Of a DNA stretch of 64,000 nucleotides, positions 13,027 through 24,639 are shown one piece after another. The number at the start of each line of letters is the position of its first letter. Positions within the stretch are counted from its first letter, which is position 1. A program made the translations under genes and the position numbers. The notes under the pieces were generated by a model. That model made no database searches, was not told the origin of the DNA, and saw only the letters and a list, made by a program, of their open reading frames with translations. The stretch covers positions 21,472,494 to 21,536,493 of the forward strand of contig OZ024729.1 of assembly GCA_964016875.1 (NCBI GenBank), written 5' to 3'. Source of the stretch: Fallopia convolvulus (Eukaryota > Streptophyta > Magnoliopsida > Caryophyllales > Polygonaceae).

Positions 13027-14586
13027 ATCTCTCCCCCGTTGACAATCGGATTGTCCTACAAGCCGCAAAGTAGGAAAAGATGTACGAATCTGATCACGTG
13101 GTTCCCAAGAAGCATCAATGTCGGAACCATCCTCCCAAGCAACCAAACACTCAATCCGAGGTACGCCGTCCACCATAACCTGGCGTTCTTGAATGGCTCG
13201 CTACGATCGTGATAGTGGTTGATCATTAATGAAATCAGCCGAAAAAGTAGGCTGAACATGGCATGGACCGCTGGAAACAAAAGGCCGTATCAAGGAGACA
13301 TGAAAGACATTATGGATTTTAGCATTATCAGGCAAAGCCAATCTGTAAGCCACCGGTCCAATACGCTCAATGATCTCAAACAACCCGTAGAAGCGCCGAG
13401 CCAACTTAGAGGATAACGGTTTGGCCATCGAATGTTGCCGGTATGGTTGCAATTTGAGCAAGACCCGATCACTGACGTTAAACTCAACATCACGACAACG
13501 CAAATTCGCGTGAGACTGCATGCGCTGATGTATTTTCCTCAAATTAGCACGTAACAGCTCAATAACTTGCTCATGTTCTTGAATAGTAGCGAGCACCGTG
13601 GAGCACAAATCCGACGGTTGTGTGGACCGAATAATGGGCGGTGCCTCTCGGCCGTAAAGTGCCTAAAACGGAGACATTCGGAGGCCCTCATGATAAGTGT
13701 AATTCAAAGCCAATTCCGCCCAAGGTAGAAAGACAACCCATTTGGAAGGTCGGGCGTGTGTAAAAGCTCGTAAATATTGTTCAAGTCCTCTGTTCTTGAC
13801 CTCCATCTGGCCATCCGTTTGTGTATGATATGATGTACTATGACGCAAGGTAGTCCCACTCATTCGATGGAGCTCCTTCCAAGAAGTGCTCATAAAAATA
13901 GCGTCTCAATCAGACAAGATCGATGCCGGTATGCCATGATGTTTAACCACAATTTCAACAAATAAAGAGGCAACTTTACTAGCATCATACGAAGGACCGA
14001 GGGCGCAAAAGTGGACATATTTGGATAGTCGGTCAACCACAACCAAAATAGTAGTGAACCCCTGGGACGGCGGAAGGCCTGTAATAAAATCCATAGAAAC
14101 CGCATCCCAAACTTGATGTGGTATAGGCAACGGTTGAAGCAATCCAGCTAGCTTCTTGGTGCTGTATTTGGTGGATTTACAAGTGAGACACGAATCCACA
14201 AACTGCTTAACATCGATACACATACCGTGCCAAAAGAAAACCTCAGCCACATGGCGAAAAGTCCGATCAACCCCAGGATGGCCAGCGCTAGGCGACGAAT
14301 GAAATTCAATCAGAAGATCGCTCTTAAGGGCCGATGATTTTCCCAACACGAGCCGATGGCCAAAATAAAGTACCCCGTCGTGAACACGAAATAGCGGTTG
14401 CAATTGGCCTTCAGCCCAAGCCTTATTTAAATCAATCAAATCAGGTAAGGCAGAGATTTCAGCCCGGACTTTATGCAATAAATCTGGAAACGGATGAGAG
14501 AAGGCCATAAATTGCTTGAAAGTTGGGTCCTCATGAATCATACAGCGTGACAAAGCCTTGTATTCAATTCGGAATTTATAGCCCAT
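12952..14586 (-). pseudogene. E4 integrase and chromodomain
   Basis: The zinc-binding HHCC segment (SAGHPGVDRTFRHVAEVFFW, SCLTCKSTK) is followed by the DDE core. WDAVSMDFITGLPP gives the first Asp. A stop codon replaces the residue after the second Asp (SILSD stop DAIF). QTDGQMEVKNRGLEQYLR contains the Glu. Downstream come LARRFYGLFEIIERIGPVAY and HNVFHVSLIRPF. A chromodomain-like VMVDGVPRIECLVAWEDG...ASWEP then runs into the LTR region. Chromodomains direct insertion into particular chromatin in this clade. Confidence 0.82.
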
Positions 14587-15360
14587 GAGTTTCCGAATAA
14601 AAAAATTGTTGATCAGGGGTTTGGATTACTTGAGTGAGTAGTTCTTTCAAGCTTTTCTGATCAGTACGAATGAGGAATTCACGGCCCAAGAGATACTGGC
14701 GCCATTTTTGAACTGCATAGACAATTGCAAATAGCTCACGGTGGTAAGCTGATGACCCCCGCCGACGGATGCCCAAGATTTTGCTGAAAAACGAGACCGG
14801 TCGTTCATTTTGTAAAAGCACAGCTCTAATGCCCTCATCTGAAGCATCAGTTTCAAGAACAAAAGGGAGATTAAAGTCGGGCAGCTGTAAAACAGGGGGC
14901 TTCATCGTGGCAGATTTAAGTTGCAGAAAGGCGTCATCTGCTGCTTGGGACCAAGCAAATTTATCCTTCTGTAACGGGGCTGCTAATAATGCATAGTGAC
15001 GAATAAACTTACGGTAGTATCCCATAAGACCCAAGAAGCCCCTTAACTGTCGTACTGTTTTCGGGACCGACCATTTAGCCATGGCATCAAGTTTACTAGG
15101 ATCAGCCAACAATTGTCCGACAAAAACAATGTGACTGAGGTACTCAACTGTCGTCGTACCAAAGGAACACTTGGAGCTTTTAACAAAGAAGTGGTTGTCC
15201 TGCAGAATTTGCAAGGCGATATCAATGTGCCTGACATGAAGCGATAAAGAGGAACTGTAAATCAGTATGTCATCAAAAAACACAATGAAAAAATCACGTA
15301 AATAAGCAGCGAAAGTATGATTCATAGCGGCCTAAAAAGTTGAAGGTGCGTTGGTCAACC
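14576..15360 (-). pseudogene. E4 reverse transcriptase C-terminal part and RNase H
   Basis: After the insertion the frame gives the LTNAPSTF motif followed by a stop. It then gives FFIVFFDDILIYS, with FFDD at the catalytic YxDD position, and the connection and RNase H domains (FVLETDASDEGIRAVLLQ, SSAYHRELFAIVYAVQKWR, IRTDQKSLKELL). F replaces the usual Y of YxDD, which is tolerated in some Ty3 elements. Confidence 0.85.
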
Positions 15361-16674
15361 TGATGTCCGTCTTTTTAGTTGTGTTTTTAGGGTGTGTTTT
15401 AGTGTGTTTGAGTCTTTTTCTTTAGTTTTATGTTTTGTTTTGAGTCGTTTGTGTAGGTTTTCGTTTTTTCTTAAGATATGGAGTCTACATAAGCTTTGGT
15501 GGTGTTTTGTAGGTTTTTAGAAGCTATTTGGAGCACCTTTTGAAGAAAGGAGCAAAGCACTTGAAGATAGCACTCATGAATGAAGAGAAGATGAAGATTA
15601 AGCGCTCAATTAAAGTTATTGAATATCAAGTTTGAGCTTGGAAAGAGATAGAGAATTTCGTTACAAGAACATATGAAAAAGAATCGAGTCAAACAGAGTT
15701 GTAACGAATCCGCTACGCAAGTTTTACTCAAAGTTGTTCGAAGTGCTGAACATGTTCGTTAACGAGGCTCTCAGGTCGTTAACGAGGTACCCCGTGGCGC
15801 AGCTAGATCCGAGTCGGTGCAATTATAAAGGCTTTTATCTATTTCCTTTTATGTTTTTAGATAGATAGAAGGGGTATATCTTATTAGAAGATTTATTTCC
15901 TTAGAGATAGATTTAAGATAGAATAGTTCCTCTATAAATACACTTGTCCCCTCTTTAGTTTTTGGATCATTCAAGTTAGAGGAGGAGGAGAGAAGAGAGA
16001 GAGGCGTGAGAGGGGGAAGAGGGGGAAGAGTTTGAGTATCTTAGAAGACAAGTTTTTGGATTAAAGTTGTAAGTTTTCCCTTTTATTTAATTTAATTGTT
16101 ATGTTTTCAATTATGATTAGTGAGTAGTCTCTCTCTCTAAGGTTGGGGTTAAACCCAACAATGGTTGTGCATACTTGTTTATGATCATGTCTTGATTGTT
16201 TTTATTGCATGAATCTTTTCTCTTGTTCTTAATCCTTGAGACGAAAGTTGAAGGGAATTTCTCATTCATAGTTGAAGCGAAAGCGGAAACCTTGAGTTAG
16301 AATAGTCAAATTAGGGTTTTGAAGCGAAAGCGGATCAATCCTAGTTGAAGTAGGAGAGATTAGATAGTAAGTTTATTAATTTAGCGAAAGTTGATTGATT
16401 TACTTGCTTAAAGTTAATGAAAGTTAGCACCTTTATGTGATAAAAGCATGATCTTTATGTTTCATAACGTTTGTCATGCATAGTTATTGTTGTGGTGACA
16501 CCTTTACCTTAGAATTCCTCTTTCTCTTGTTAAAAACCCTTGCTTTGATTGATTGCTTGCGTGATAAGTTACAAAACTTGATACTGACTTTCTCCCTGTG
16601 GACGAACCTGACTTCGCTATACACAGCGGGGTCTTGATTATAAATTTATTTGTTGTCAAGAAACCCTATCAACA
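15361..16674 (+). mobile_element. Solo LTR of the E2 lineage inside the E4 reverse transcriptase
   Basis: 1,314 bp, beginning TGATGTCCG and ending CTATCAACA. It is homologous along its whole length to the E2 LTRs at 54057 and 61716 (AGATATGGAGTCTACATAAG, AAGAATCGAGTCAAACRGAG, TTGAAGCGAAAGCGG, CTTGATTATAAATTTATTTG). No internal region is present, so it is a product of LTR-LTR recombination. The flanking five bases are CAACC (15356-15360) and GAGCC (16675-16679), a target duplication with two mismatches. It carries the palindrome pair in the GTTAAC form (cores 15758 and 15778). Confidence 0.88.
15758..15783. repeat. Palindrome pair in the solo LTR, GTTAAC form
   Basis: TTCGTTAACGAGGC and GGTCGTTAACGAGG, cores at 15758 and 15778. 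This is the same LTR position where E2 has the GGTACC form (54444, 54464). Confidence 0.93.
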
Positions 16675-16986
16675 GAGCCCAAGCTGCATAACTAGAAATT
16701 CGAAATGCCCATCATGAGTCCGAAACGCCGTTTTGTAAACGTCCGACTCGTGCATTCGAATTTGATGATAACCGGACCGAAGGTCCAATTTCGTGAAGAA
16801 CATTGCATGGCCAAGCTCATCAAATAACTCCTCATCGGTTGGTATAGGAAACTTATCAACAACTGTGGCCTCATTCAAGGCTCTGTAATCAATACAAAAC
16901 TGAAAACTGCCATCTTTCTTTTTAACCAAGAGCGCACGTGAGGAAAACGGGCTTGTACTGTGTTGAATAATACCCTGTTGTAGCAT
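16669..16986 (-). pseudogene. E4 reverse transcriptase, N-terminal part
   Basis: Encodes the first RT motifs: GIIQHSTSPFSSRALLVKKK, FCIDYRALNEATVVDKFPIP and FFTKLDLRSGYHQIRM. It breaks off in the segment before the TNAP motif, where the solo LTR begins (16674). The next part of the same domain resumes at 15360 on the far side of the insertion. Confidence 0.85.
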
Positions 16987-17226
16987 TTCTTGGACTTGAC
17001 ACTCTATTTTCGACTTCTAAAAATAAGGGTAACGGTAAGGCCGGACATTAATAGGTTTGGATTCTTGTTGTAGGTGAATCCGATGATCCCAGGCACACTA
17101 TGGAGGAAGGCCAACTGGTATACGAAACACATCAGCATGGGCCTGTAAAACAATTTAGATATCCGGGTCCAAATTTGGCGGAAATTCGCCTAATTCTACG
17201 ACATTAGGTGGACCCGCGGGCGCGGA

Positions 17227-17778
17227 CTAAGGTCCGGTGGTCGCTGTTGTGAGTTGAGAAACCTCGGGCACGCATTGGGGGTCGGCAGCCACGGTTTGAT
17301 AATTCGTGGCTGCTGTTGAAGTTTCTGCAGTAAAAAGCCGCACCACTTCACAACATTCAACGATGCAATCAGATGCATATAGAGATTGCAAGGAATGGAG
17401 GGAAATTAGTTTCGGTGCCTGACGATCCCCTTGTAAGGTAACCAGCTGATCATTCCATGTAAATTCCATGGTTAACTGAGCATAATCATGAGCAACCTTG
17501 CCTAACATTTGTAACCACTGTACGCCCAGGACGACTTGAGGTCCATGAACCTCCAAAACAAAAAGATCAATCAAGAACACATGACCTTGGAGATGTAATG
17601 GTGTAGCTGGACAATGATGGGTACATAATAAAGATGCACCATTGCCAACATAGAATCGAAAAGGTGTAATCTGTGTCAACGGAAGCTGCAGTTGTTCGGC
17701 CACCTGAGGATGGATAAAATTATGGGTGTTTCCCCCATCAATTAAAACTTGCACAGTCATCCCGAGAATAGTACCCAT
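17227..17778 (-). pseudogene. E4 aspartic protease region
   Basis: It overlaps the end of gag in another frame. The catalytic loop reads VLIDGGNTHNFIH, and the flap/second half includes VVLGVQWLQMLG. Retropepsins of this clade cut the Gag-Pol precursor. The D-G-G loop in place of D-S/T-G is frequent in this clade. The frame change from gag reads as a small indel, so the region is not expected to be functional. Confidence 0.75.
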
Positions 17779-19007
17779 GTAACAGCGAAAATGTCATCGT
17801 TTGGAGCGACGTCTTCCTCCTCATCTGCGTCGTCGCTACCAAGTAAGGCAAGAAAACGGTGCTTACAGCGATGGCCTGGAGCATATTGCTCGTCACAATT
17901 CCAACAAAGGTCCTTTTTAGTGTGTTCCTCCATTTCGGCAACAGAGAGGCGCCTAATTGGAAGATTAGAAAATTTTGAGGTCGATGGCGATGAATTCTGG
18001 TGAGGTTGGACTGTTGTAGATGTAGATGGCGCTACTGCAGTAGCATTAGGGGACCACCCCGGTTTAGCATTAGTCGATTGCCAACCGCGACGTGGTGTTG
18101 TAAAGGAGTTGACCGTGTCAGCGTACGAGGCCGACAACTCCCTGGCTAGGGCAAAAGCCTCGGCCAACGTAGTCGGATAGCGTAAATTAAGTTCACGCTT
18201 AACCGGTTGTTTCAGGCCTGCTTTAAACAAAGATATCAGAGTCAATTCAGAAAGCCCCTCAATCTTATTCAATAGAGCTTCAAATCCAGTCTGATAATCT
18301 AGGACTATCGTTTTCTGTTGTAATTTAGCGAGGAGTCCCACGTAATCTTCGTAATGGTGTGGATCAAAACGCTGCTTTACAGCATCTAAAAACGCCTCCC
18401 AAGTCACGAGGCAATTATTCCGGCGTTGATAATGGAACCAATCCGAAGCCGGGTGATCAATTAACATACCAACGAGTTGAAGACGATCTTGAGCGGTGGT
18501 ATGGAAATAGTCGAAATAAGCTTGAACCTTATAAATCCAACCTGCGAGATCGAATCCATTAAACTTAGGGGCTTCAACCCTAATTTTAGGATGACGATCA
18601 ATTTGTTGGTTCCCTGCACCGTAGTGCTCTGCTCGTTGGCCCTCGGCCGCGACCCTGCGATCTTGAGGAAGGTCGGCCGGCGGTATATGCTATTGTGGAA
18701 CCACCGCTGCGAGGTGTCATTCCTAGTGTTGCTGATCATGGTGCTGGGCCGGTGGCGGTTGAGGCAAAAGCATGGCGTCATTCGGCGGCGCTCGCGTGCC
18801 ATTGAACGGATTTTCAGCCACCACTCCTCGAGCGTTATCCTCCAATATATTACGAGTGCCGAGAATATGGAATACCTGATCCACGCGATGACACTGAATC
18901 TCTTGTTCCTGACAGTGTGCACGAAATTCCATGGTCAACTGTTCGAGGAGTGTGCGAACGTCGGATTCAGTGCCGGTAACCGTGGATGTTTCTTCTTCGT
19001 TTGACAT
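17757..19007 (-). pseudogene. E4 gag, with stop codons
   Basis: The minus-strand frame starts MSNEEETSTVTG at 19007. Three in-frame stops near 18725-18680 interrupt it, and it then stays open to 17757. The capsid-type region (FNGFDLAGWIYKVQAYFDYF, then WEAFLDAVKQRFDP and FKAGLKQPVKRELN) is the Retrotrans_gag fold that packages RNA. A zinc knuckle, LCWNCDEQYAPGHRC, lies near the end. The frame then shifts into protease. Confidence 0.8.
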
Positions 19008-19031
19008 GGTTCAAAAGATGAAAGCACCACT

Positions 19032-19414
19032 TGATACAAGACCGAGTTAGTCTTGTACCAAATTTAATGAACAAAGTAACCGGGTGAAGGGAAAAAGGAC
19101 CAAAGGCCAGGAGGGAGAGTGACACAGACCAGATAAGGGAGAAGGCAGAAGAGAGAATTAGGGCAAAAATGATTAATTTCTGATTAATGAAAAACCTAAT
19201 AACATGAAAGTATTTATACTAAGCCCTAACAGTTCAATAAAAGCGACTCGGGAAAGAACCGTAAAGAAAATCCGAGAAGGCGTTTATAACACTATGTTTA
19301 AAAATTACATTTAATTAAAAATACTAATAATAATAATCCATGAACCGGACTGGAGGTCGGCTTTCACGAATTGGGCGTCCCATTGGTACGGGTGGCTCGG
19401 TCCTTGGCGTATCA
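19032..19414 (-). repeat. E4 LTR (5' LTR on the minus strand)
   Basis: 383 bp, with the same TATA-like box. The sequence just inside (minus strand) is AGTGGTGCTTTCATC, leading directly to the gag ATG at 19007. It is not the usual initiator-Met primer site, and the primer is not assigned. Confidence 0.9.
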
Positions 19415-19419
19415 AAAAT

Positions 19420-20972
19420 ACTCAAACAATATAATTGATAAGTTGATAATTTTGAATACCATTTCATATGGATGGCTTAATGGCGATTAAGCAAGCCACA
19501 CAAAAATGGAGTTCTAGCTTGCAAAATTAGCTTTAATTGGAAACTATGTATCTTTGTTGTTAAGACTAACAAAATGGGGATTTCCTCCATGCTAGCTACC
19601 TTGTTAATTCAACAAGTAGATAAAAGTGATGGATTGTTTGGTGGTGCATGTCACTTCTGACACTTGACGTCTACTTCTAACTTATGACATGTTTTTAATA
19701 GATGGAAATTTTAACTTATCTAGGATGACACAGTTGAGCAAGTGTCCTCCTGCTTTTTTGATACAACTTTAGGGGAGGGAAATTGAATGTGTTTTCAGTG
19801 GAGGACATTATGGTATTATTATTACTACTTTGATAAATGCGATACGACATTTTCAACAAATTTGAGTGTTTTTAGCTTATAAGTTATAAGTGAACTTGAA
19901 AAATGCGTGCTACAGAGACATATACAAGTGCATTTTCTTGTGCAGAACTCGTATATTTTTGAAGATTGACTTTCTTAAATCGGATATTTGAAGAAAGAAT
20001 ATGTTTAGAATATAATTCTTTGAGTTACTACTCTTATTGTTAATTAATTTTAAGATGAAAATCCAATAGGTTTATGTGTTATTTCTACGCGTATATGTTC
20101 ACGAATGAACGTGTGGATCCCCACATTATATTGACCCATCTAACTTTAACATGGTTTCAAAGCAAGAAAGTTACATTTGAGATGTAGCATATATAATAAA
20201 ATTTTAATTACTGCTCCTATTATCAATTAATTTTATAATAAATTTTACTGATCTTGTATGTTAAACCTAACACGTATATATATACATGCGAATAAACATG
20301 TAAATTTGTATATTGGTTCATCCAGACTTTAACAATATTGTTGCAATCTTTTTGGTGAGCATTAAGATAACGATCGAAAATAAAGTCATTACGTGCTAAC
20401 TAAAGTGTGGAGGACAGCAAATCCCACCTGGGTAAAAGCAATTTTGAAAAAAAGACGGTAAAAGAGTAAACATGTGCTAGTAGTCTCGTACTATAAGAAT
20501 ATGTGGTGGATCAATTTTGAGATCAAATTATGCTTGCTTTCTTAGTCACCACTATTTACTATTTTATTTTTGTATGTATTTGGAGAATTAAATTCAATTT
20601 GGGGAATACATTTTTGTTTGTGATTTTGGAGGAGCCTAGATTTCAATCTAAACTTTAAATTGGGGTGTTTTTGACAACTTGCGTCCATTATGAAATCCCC
20701 AACTATGGACGATGGTGTTGGGGCAGAGAATACCCTTTTCGTCCACATACCTATTTAGGATTTTACTTCCCATCTCCGTACCTATACTTACAAGGAGATG
20801 AAAATCTTCCACATCTCCATCCCCGTTGGGTATCTGTTTCCCCATTTAATTCCCCATATAATTTTTAATGGATTTCTTTTGATATTTAGGCAAAATTTAA
20901 TTAATTATTTATGATTTTAAATTAAAAAATATCATTATAAAAATAATAAGATTGATAAGAAAAATAATAACA
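19420..20972. other. Intergenic, no gene recognised
   Basis: AT-rich sequence between E4 and the copia relic. Positions 20690-20870 contain a degenerate, GGxGATGGxGAT-like low-complexity stretch on the minus strand whose translation looks gene-like but matches no family. Nothing else supports a gene or RNA. Confidence 0.45.
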
Positions 20973-21464
20973 TTAAAAATTATAAAAATTGACCATGTTA
21001 AACTGACAAGTTATCTCTAACGTGTCTCCTCGAATTCCCCAATGGTGATTCTCCATAGATATCCCTAGCGGGGACGAAACTTCCATCTGGTGGTTCTCTT
21101 TGAGATCTGAGTCCCAGTGCATTTTTTCTATGGCTGCCCAGATTTCCTTTGCAGTCTCCAAGTTCCCAACCTTTTTCGCGTCCATCTCGCTCATGGAATT
21201 GTTGAGATGCATCTTGGCTTTGTAGTTCGCCTCCATACACTTCCACTTGTTTGGATCTCATTTGGAAAAGTCGTCCTTGATGGCCTCGTTGATGGTGAAG
21301 TTCCCTTTCTCGATGACTATCCAAGCTTGGTAATTGTGACCACGCATCCAGTCCTTCGTCGGTCCCTGCCATCGTTTGAAGCGTCCTTCGATCAATTTGG
21401 GTGGTTTGTTGTTCCCGTGTCCGATAGTGTTTAGTTCCATCGACATCCTGCAACTCACAGTCAT
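20973..21464 (-). pseudogene. Truncated copia gag
   Basis: Two overlapping minus-strand frames encode the N-terminus of a copia gag: GNNKPPKLIEGRFKRWQGPT, DWMRGHNYQAWIVIEKGNF, then KCMEANYKAKMHLNNSMSE and LETAKEIWAAIEKMHWDSDL. The same order is seen in the intact gag at 31872. A frameshift near 21250 and truncation at 20973 leave only about 160 residues. A TGGTATCAGAGC initiator-Met primer site (21478-21489, minus strand) precedes it. Confidence 0.8.
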
Positions 21465-21491
21465 TCTAGAGCATCAGGCTCTGATACCAAT

Positions 21492-21910
21492 TGTAGGATC
21501 GTAGATCTGAATTACTTCAAACATGTCGGGAATTATTCCAATGACAGTTACCTTACGTAGCGGAATAATAAAACATAGAATGTAAGAAACTGAAATAGTA
21601 GGGATAAGATTCCTTATAGAGGAACTTCACTTCAACTAACAAGCTGATTGAGTAAACCTCTACCTCCCATGGAGGATTTTCGATCAATGGAAACTATATT
21701 AATTTGATCGATCCTTAGTCACAAGATACAACGACAAACTTCTCTATTGTTTGCAATCACCAAACTCAAACAATACTATCGAATTAAAGTATCTTGTTCC
21801 TAAGTCTGCTAAACACAATTAATACTAGTACCCAAACCTTACACGTTCCTTATGCAGTTCCCTTTAGCACATGAACAACCTTCCAAGTCGATGTTGAGCT
21901 CACGTACTCT
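21492..21910 (-). repeat. Sirevirus-type LTR remnant
   Basis: The segment begins TGTAGGATCGTAGATCTGAA directly after the primer site. It is homologous to the LTR starting at 30220: both share TTCCTTATAGAGGAAC, GGTAAACCTCTACCTCCC, GCAATCACCAA and GCAGTTCCCTTTAGCAC. The far end fades into unrelated DNA near 21910. Confidence 0.7.
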
Positions 21911-22437
21911 CTATCGTGGTATGCTAATACCCACTTCAACAGTCTTCACTCCCTTTTCCACCACTCTAAAAAAGGGGAGAAAAAAGAAAAAAAATTCCAA
22001 GCACAAAATACACAAAAAACTTGTACCGTTACATCAAATCATCAATCACCTGTCCTTTTTCTACATTTTGTATGATTATATTGGATAGAAATATTTTAGG
22101 ATTGTTTTATTTTAATAGATTATTACTTTAGGATATTAGCATCCCCCGAATTTATTAAATTTGTATACAAAAAAGGCAATATATTGTAAATATTTCGGAT
22201 CACAAGATTACAAATTTTATCATGCTTAATATTCAGGAAGATCAAATTAGTCACTCACTGATCGAAAGTAACGTTAAAAAATAGCCATACACAGAAAGTA
22301 TAAAATTTACATCATATAGATAACTTAAACAAGGATCTACAAGTTAAGTTAAATCCATGACAACCCTTCACTAGAGAGCTAGCTTAATTAATTTTCATGC
22401 ATATCATCACAGACATTAACTTCAAACTGATCAAGTA
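21911..22437. other. SWEET 3' flank
   Basis: AT-rich DNA between the copia relic and the SWEET stop codon. The 200-300 bp next to 22438 presumably hold the 3' untranslated region. Nothing else is recognised. Confidence 0.45.
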
Positions 22438-24462
22438 TTAGGCTGCAGCCACCATAACAATTTTGGGCGTCACTTCAATCTTCTTCATTATCTCGATCAT
22501 CTCCTGGTTCACATTACAAATCTCGATCGCGTAAACTCCGTCTTCATCATTAGCATTAACTTGGTTGTTGTTGTTATCTACTTTGAAGCTCAACTGTGAA
22601 GCTTCAATTGGACCGAGGATTTCTTGGGGTCCAAGCTTCACCACCTCGATAATCTTGTGGTCCACGCTTGTATCCGACAACTCTAAAGGGATCGTCTCCA
22701 ACTCCTCAGTAAGAACTTCCAAGGAATATTTCTTAGCATTCCTATACATGGCGTACAGAATCATTTGCAATATACCAAAGGTGAATCCTAGCACGTTTGG
22801 AATCTGTCCCAAAATATACATAAGAATCAAAACGAGTAAGTATATAAGCTTGAGAAATTTTCACCGATTTACATTAATTAGCTAGGGTTTATGGTCTTGA
22901 TTTTGATTTCATACCGCGACATAGTAGTCCTTTCGTACGAGGCCATAGAAAAACCACACGACGGCACTAATTGTGAGGAAGAATGATAAGAGGAATGGCA
23001 TGTACTCCACACTCTTTGTTCGTATGACTTGTCTCTGCGCGCCATTACATATGAATGAATCAAACTAATGGTTAGCACGTATTTTTTCGTATTGGTGATG
23101 AGGAACAATAGATATATATGTTTACTTAAGAAACTCACCATGACACCAAGAGGTGCTACAAAGACGGCGAGAGAGAAGACAAGGCACACCCACCCGAGAA
23201 TCTTGACGCGAACACTCGTCGTCTTGGCAATGAAAAATGTGATGAGCACGATGGCGCCAAATCCAGCAACATTCATCAGAGCAACAAGCTTTATGGTCGC
23301 AATCTTCAAAATAAATCAATCAATTTTTAGCAATGAATTAGTACTAATGCTAACTTACACATGTATAACTATAGTGTGTTTAGATTTGATTGTACAAACC
23401 CTGGCCTCCCTGGTTGAATAGAAGAGGAAGAGGGCGATGAAGATGGTCTCGATGAAGCATCCAAAGGAATTGATGGTCTTGAGGAACGTCGAATCGGGAG
23501 TAAGGAAGGCGTAGAGGATCCACAGCATTGAACTGAACAATGCAACCACATACGGAACACTTTGGTACCCTTCCGCCGATTTTTTCTTGTAAATACGGTA
23601 GAATGTTGGGCTGCATTTTGTAAATGTAAAATTTTCAAAATATGTAAGCAGAGAAATAGTTGTAAAGACTAGGTGAAAGTAATTTTAGTTAACTTACATG
23701 GGTGAAAGGAACCCCATGAAGGAAATAGTGTTCCCTATAAGAAAAAGAGATAGAAAGAGATTAATGTGAATTAATCCATGATAATAGCATTATGCACTGA
23801 TTTTCATAAATGAACATGAGCTAGCATATATTATAAATGTTACTCGATCAAAATAAAAAAGAGGCACTTTTAAAAAAGATTAAGAAAAAAAAGGTACTAT
23901 ATGATTCCTACAAAAAAAAAAAAAAGTGGTGATGAAGATGCTTACTCTATAATTAATTAGTGTCTCATGTTCATGTACGTAAATAGAAATAAAGTAGGGA
24001 AAATGAAATAAATCAATAAAGCATATGGACTATATATATGTCATGCATTGAAATAGACCACCTACGTAGAAACAAACCGCAGATATGACACATAAAATGA
24101 TATAAAGGTATGATTAAATGTGTTCATCATTTAAGACTTGACAGAGGAAAAGCTTGAGCAAGTCCATTTGTGTCTAGTTCACTTGACAGACGAATTAAAT
24201 CCCATTAATCGATCTGGCTATAAGAATTAAGAACGATTACAAAAAGCCAGAAAAGAATGAAGTAGTAATCATGAACCATATGATGAAATAAATTAGTAAG
24301 CATATGGGAAAATGAAAAAATAATGACTTTCAGAAAAATAACTAAAAAGCGTCGAAAAATAGAATACAAGGAGATCGAAATAAGGAGAAGCATTTACATA
24401 CCAAGAAGGCCAAATATTGTAGCCCAGTGAAGATGGTGAAAGAAGTTCATCAATGGTGCCAT
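22438..24462 (-). CDS. SWEET: SWEET sugar transporter, 6 exons
   Basis: The exons on the minus strand are 24462-24402, 23734-23698, 23610-23400, 23303-23139, 23034-22915 and 22803-22438. All phases agree and give 319 residues. The seven-helix architecture is two MtN3/saliva triple-helix bundles. The first contains FLSPIPTFYRIYKKKSAEGY and VPYVVALFSSMLWILYAF. The second contains SLAVFVAPLGVMRQVIRTKS, VEYMPFLLSFFLTISAVVWF and IPNVLGFTFGILQMILYAMY. The conserved prolines of the helix-1 and helix-5 motifs and the PNVLG motif are present. The long hydrophilic tail (about 100 residues) and the six-exon pattern fit clade III SWEETs (SWEET9-15 type), which mostly export sucrose across the plasma membrane for phloem loading, nectar or seed filling. 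The clade placement is inference. The gene looks intact. Confidence 0.93.
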
Positions 24463-24620
24463 ATTATTATATGGTTTTTCTTCTTTTGTTTGTGATTTTC
24501 ACAACTAATTAACTATCTAATTACTCACTTATTTATCGAGAGGAGTTCTCTCTTTAATTTGTAAGTATAAGGTAGGGCAAGGCTCTCCACGAGTTGTAAG
24601 CAATGGGTGCCGAAGCTGGG

Positions 24621-24628
24621 TTTAAATA
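24621..24628 (-). promoter_or_regulatory. Candidate TATA box of SWEET
   Basis: The minus strand reads CTATTTAAACCCAGC, about 160 bp upstream of the start codon. It is the only TATA-like core in the immediate upstream region that is not part of a long AT run. Confidence 0.35.
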
Positions 24629-24639
24629 GCGGGAAATTA

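Larger units (their letters stand above)
12642..19414 (-). mobile_element. Chromodomain Ty3/gypsy retrotransposon (E4), interrupted
   Basis: This is a complete element bounded by LTRs at 12642-13026 and 19032-19414. Both begin TGATAC and end GTATCA, and they are flanked by perfect 5-bp direct repeats AAAAT (12637-12641 and 19415-19419). Without the inserted solo LTR it is about 5.45 kb. In order on the minus strand it carries gag, protease, reverse transcriptase, RNase H, integrase and a C-terminal chromodomain. This order marks Ty3 chromoviruses. The short LTRs (about 385 bp) and size would fit the Reina group, but that is inference. The two LTRs differ at roughly twenty positions, so it is older than the young insertions to the right. 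All reading frames are broken. Confidence 0.9.

Noticed and set aside
20648..20845. Minus-strand reading frame with a gene-like peptide (GDGDVEDFHLL...)
   Set aside because: It is short and low-complexity, with no family motif and no flanking exons. It looks like a degenerate GAT-rich repeat.
22565..23421. Plus-strand frames opposite the SWEET gene
   Set aside because: They are shadows of the SWEET exons with no independent support.
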